DNA from: Lunatibacter sp038209145
Lineage (GTDB): Bacteria > Bacteroidota > Bacteroidia > Cytophagales > Cyclobacteriaceae
Direction: 5' to 3'
DNA length: 16,335 bases
NCBI GenBank assembly: GCA_038209145.1
Contig: JBBQXZ010000098.1
Coordinates: 1-16,335 of the forward strand
Shown: positions 14,021 through 16,335 of the stretch, one piece after another
Position numbering within the stretch: the first letter of the stretch is position 1
Layout of the letters: each line of letters starts with the position of its first letter
Program-made: the position numbers and the translations under genes
The notes under the pieces: generated by a model
Told to the model about the DNA's origin: nothing
The model's input: the letters and a program-made list of their open reading frames with translations, nothing else
Databases searched by the model: none

Positions 14021-15124
14021 ATGAATTATAAAAATCTGTTCTTATTTATATTTGGCTTGCAGCTGTTCCTATTCAGTTCTTGTGAAAAAGCTGGAGAAGG
14101 GGGTAGCAGTTCTTCCAAAAGTAACTTGCCGAAAGCCAGAGGTAGCTTGGGAGAAATTATTTTGGTAATTGACTCATCCATGTATGCGGGGCCAGTTGGC
14201 GATGTGGTCAAGGAAATTTTCGAAGATGACATAAAAGGTATCATCCGTGCCGAATCACTATTCAACGTAAAAAAGGTTGATCCCAGAAGCTTGAATCGGA
14301 TTTTGAAGATGGCTAACAACATGATTTTTGTAACCACCTTTGACGATTCGGGAGCGGGAAGTCGGGCGATTAACAGTCAGTTTACCGAAGCTTCAAAAGA
14401 AATGGCGCTTGAAGACCCAAGCCTTTACATGCTTCGCAGCAATGATGAATTTGCCATAGGCCAGGAGGTGTTGTACTTATTTGGAAACAACAAGGAAGAG
14501 TTAATCAATAATTTGCGCCAAAATAAAACCGGAATCCAAAACCTCTTTATCGGAAAAGAAAGAGAACGGTTAGGACTGGCCTTGTTTAGCAGAAAAAATT
14601 CTGAGGCTACCGTTTTGGGAAGGGAAAAGATGGGACTTAAACTCAATTTACCTGCCTCCTATCAATTTGCGATGGAAGATGAAGATTTTATGTGGTTTCG
14701 ACAGCCAACTCCCAGAACGAGTAAACCTGATATTAGTCTATTCTTTTACCAGTCCGATTATTCAGATGAAAGTCAAGTATTCCCGGAAAACCTCATTGTA
14801 CTGCGCAATGAAATCACCAAACCGCGGATTTTTGGAGATCCCGAAAATCCACTATCTTACATCGTGACGGAGACGATAGAGCCACCTGTTTTTTCTACAA
14901 TGACGCTGGATGGAAATTATGCAGTGGAAATGCGGGGAGCATGGAAAACCAACAACCTGAGCATGGGTGGTTCCTTTATTTCTTATGCTGTGGTAGATGC
15001 TGAAAACGGAAAATTATATTATATGGAAGGTTTTGTTTATTACCCCAACGAAGCCCACCGGTCTTCTATTCGGGAAATAGAGACGATTCTTTTAGCGACT
15101 GAAATTGCGGAAAAAAAACAATAA
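14021..15124 (+). CDS. DUF4837 family lipoprotein
   Basis: Predicted lipoprotein of 367 residues whose function is not known. The signal peptide has K4, a Phe/Leu-rich core and the lipobox FSSC with Cys at 21. A flexible Gly/Ser linker follows (about 25-34), then a mixed alpha/beta body starting with SLGEIILVIDSSMY (42-55). Later segments include ENLIVLRNEITKPRIFGDPE and TETIEPPVF; TMTLDGNYAVEMRGAWKT lies near 296-313. These match my recollection of DUF4837 (PF16125), which is restricted to Bacteroidota. No catalytic motif is evident. The gene is 82 bp behind the lytic transglycosylase gene across a very AT-rich gap with no terminator hairpin, so it may be cotranscribed or have its own weak promoter. 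Association with the cell wall or outer membrane is inferred from lipidation and neighbours only. Confidence 0.82.
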   Translation: MNYKNLFLFIFGLQLFLFSSCEKAGEGGSSSSKSNLPKARGSLGEIILVIDSSMYAGPVGDVVKEIFEDDIKGIIRAESLFNVKKVDPRSLNRILKMANNMIFVTTFDDSGAGSRAINSQFTEASKEMALEDPSLYMLRSNDEFAIGQEVLYLFGNNKEELINNLRQNKTGIQNLFIGKERERLGLALFSRKNSEATVLGREKMGLKLNLPASYQFAMEDEDFMWFRQPTPRTSKPDISLFFYQSDYSDESQVFPENLIVLRNEITKPRIFGDPENPLSYIVTETIEPPVFSTMTLDGNYAVEMRGAWKTNNLSMGGSFISYAVVDAENGKLYYMEGFVYYPNEAHRSSIREIETILLATEIAEKKQ

Positions 15125-15160
15125 CTTGCCTTTATTTTTAATTTCTTCTCCCCGACCTCC

Positions 15161-16335
15161 ATGGTTATCAAAATAAGAAAAGAAGATGCCTTAAATTATC
15201 ACAGTGCCGGCAAGCCTGGGAAAATTGAGGTAATTCCTACAAAACCTCTATCCAGCCAGCTTGATTTGGCTTTGGCTTACTCCCCAGGGGTGGCTCAGCC
15301 CTGCAAGGAGATAGAAGCTGACAAGGAGAATGCTTATAAATACACGGCAAAAGGCAACCTCATTGCTGTAATTTCAAATGGAACCGCAGTTCTGGGACTT
15401 GGTGATATCGGACCCGACGCATCCAAACCCGTCATGGAAGGGAAGGGTGTTTTGTTTAAAAAATTTGCGGGTATCGATGTATTTGATCTGGAAATCGATG
15501 AGAAAGATCCTGAGAAATTAATACAGATTATCCGTTCATTGGAGCCCACTTTTGGTGGCATCAACCTGGAAGATATCAAAGCACCGGAATGCTTTATCAT
15601 TGAGCAGAGTCTTAAAGAAGCCATGAACATACCTGTCATGCATGACGACCAGCATGGCACTGCTATTATTTCTGGGGCTGCATTGCTCAATGCATTAGAA
15701 ATTATTGGGAAGAAAATAGAAGATATAAAGTTGGTAGTCAGCGGTGCTGGGGCGGCGGCTATTTCCTGTACGAGGTTTTATCAGGGACTTGGAGTAAAAA
15801 GAGAAAACATTACGATCTGCGACATTGAAGGTGTCATACGTGCAGACCGTTTTGGACTTAGCGAGATTCATCGGGAATTCGCAACCTCAAAAAATATTCA
15901 CCGGATTCAGGAAGCTCTGCTTGGTGCGGATGTCTTTCTTGGTTTATCCGCGGGAAACATCATTACTCCCGATGATTTGAGGCTGATGGCTCAATGGCCC
16001 ATAGTTTTTGCCCTGGCTAATCCGGATCCTGAAATAGAATATGACTTGGCCATGTCATCCCGAGAGGATATCATCATGGCTACCGGCAGATCAGATTTTC
16101 CCAATCAGGTTAACAATGTCATCGGTTTCCCTTATATTTTCAGGGGAGCACTGGACGTACGTGCGACAACTATCAATGAAGAAATGAAGTTGGCAGCGGC
16201 TAGGGCCATCGCCACCCTGGCGAAAGAGCCTGTACCGGATATTGTAAACAAAGCTTATGGTGAATCCAAACTTGCCTTTGGCAAGACCTACCTCATTCCC
16301 AAACCCTTGGATCCCAGATTGATCACAACCATTGC
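15161..16335 (+). CDS. maeB: MaeB-type malic enzyme, N-terminal part
   Basis: Decarboxylating malate dehydrogenase converting malate to pyruvate and CO2, usually with NADP+. The frame is open from ATG 15161 to the window end: 391 residues, with no stop. Visible motifs are AYSPGVA (39-45) with catalytic Tyr40, NGTAVLGLGDIG (73-84), MEGKGVLF with K95, GINLEDIKAPE (133-143) with metal ligands E137 and D138, MHDDQHGTA (160-168), the Rossmann loop VSGAGAAA (193-200), ALANPDPE (284-291) and GRSDFPNQVNN (309-319). The pattern matches the MaeB class, which normally carries a C-terminal phosphotransacetylase-like domain and totals about 750 residues; that part lies beyond the window. It starts 36 bp after the DUF4837 gene with no hairpin between them. 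No perfect promoter is visible. Confidence 0.94.
   Translation, partial: MVIKIRKEDALNYHSAGKPGKIEVIPTKPLSSQLDLALAYSPGVAQPCKEIEADKENAYKYTAKGNLIAVISNGTAVLGLGDIGPDASKPVMEGKGVLFKKFAGIDVFDLEIDEKDPEKLIQIIRSLEPTFGGINLEDIKAPECFIIEQSLKEAMNIPVMHDDQHGTAIISGAALLNALEIIGKKIEDIKLVVSGAGAAAISCTRFYQGLGVKRENITICDIEGVIRADRFGLSEIHREFATSKNIHRIQEALLGADVFLGLSAGNIITPDDLRLMAQWPIVFALANPDPEIEYDLAMSSREDIIMATGRSDFPNQVNNVIGFPYIFRGALDVRATTINEEMKLAAARAIATLAKEPVPDIVNKAYGESKLAFGKTYLIPKPLDPRLITTI

Noticed and set aside
14026..14337. 103-codon minus-strand open frame
   Set aside because: Antisense to the DUF4837 lipoprotein gene, with no promoter or recognisable domain.
15334..15690. 118-codon minus-strand open frame
   Set aside because: It lies fully antisense to the well-supported malic enzyme frame, has low-complexity Ser/Ile-rich content and no family motif.
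1..16335. Mobile element, CRISPR array, tRNA, phage or defence system
   Set aside because: I found no transposase, integrase, direct-repeat array, tRNA-like fold or known defence domain; base composition and gene packing look uniform along the window.

Overview
The window looks like an ordinary chromosomal segment of a Bacteroidota bacterium, probably of order Cytophagales (Cyclobacteriaceae-like). Three things point there. The promoters follow the Bacteroidota pattern TTTG-N19-TAnnTTTG. Ribosome binding sites are mostly A-rich rather than Shine-Dalgarno. The gene content (DUF4292 and DUF4837 lipoproteins, a long isocitrate dehydrogenase with an extra C-terminal domain, and the order dut, TPR protein, DUF4292, EnvC) is typical of the phylum. 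I see no rRNA, tRNA, CRISPR array, insertion sequence or phage gene.

Left part (1-2225): the C-terminal part of a polysaccharide flippase on the plus strand converges on a family 4 glycosyltransferase on the minus strand. Their stop codons overlap in one TTAA. This looks like the edge of a surface-polysaccharide region.

Central metabolism (2316-4883): a minus-strand isocitrate dehydrogenase gene, ended by a hairpin terminator, lies divergent from a plus-strand enoyl-CoA hydratase gene. A 324-bp intergenic region separates them and holds a near-ideal promoter for the hydratase, two -7-like elements for the dehydrogenase, and three copies of the palindrome TTTGCAAA. The dehydrogenase carries residues that predict NAD+ rather than NADP+ use. 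A compact hairpin terminator built around the hydratase stop codon precedes the next operon.

Envelope block (4905-15124): all genes are on the plus strand and closely packed. In order they are a second flippase, dUTPase (dut), a secreted TPR protein, a DUF4292 lipoprotein that resembles LolB in layout, and an EnvC-like divisome hydrolase activator with a degenerate LytM domain. A promoter then drives tatA and gatA (the latter probably starting at TTG), followed by an MltD-like lytic transglycosylase with two LysM repeats and a DUF4837 lipoprotein. Together they suggest export, outer-membrane lipoprotein handling and peptidoglycan remodelling, with dut and gatA as housekeeping passengers.

Right edge (15161-16335): the N-terminal 391 residues of a MaeB-type malic enzyme, running off the window.

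I found no clearly new multi-gene system. The most useful leads are the LolB-like reading of DUF4292, the predicted cofactor of the isocitrate dehydrogenase, and the two poorly characterised envelope proteins (TPR and DUF4837).
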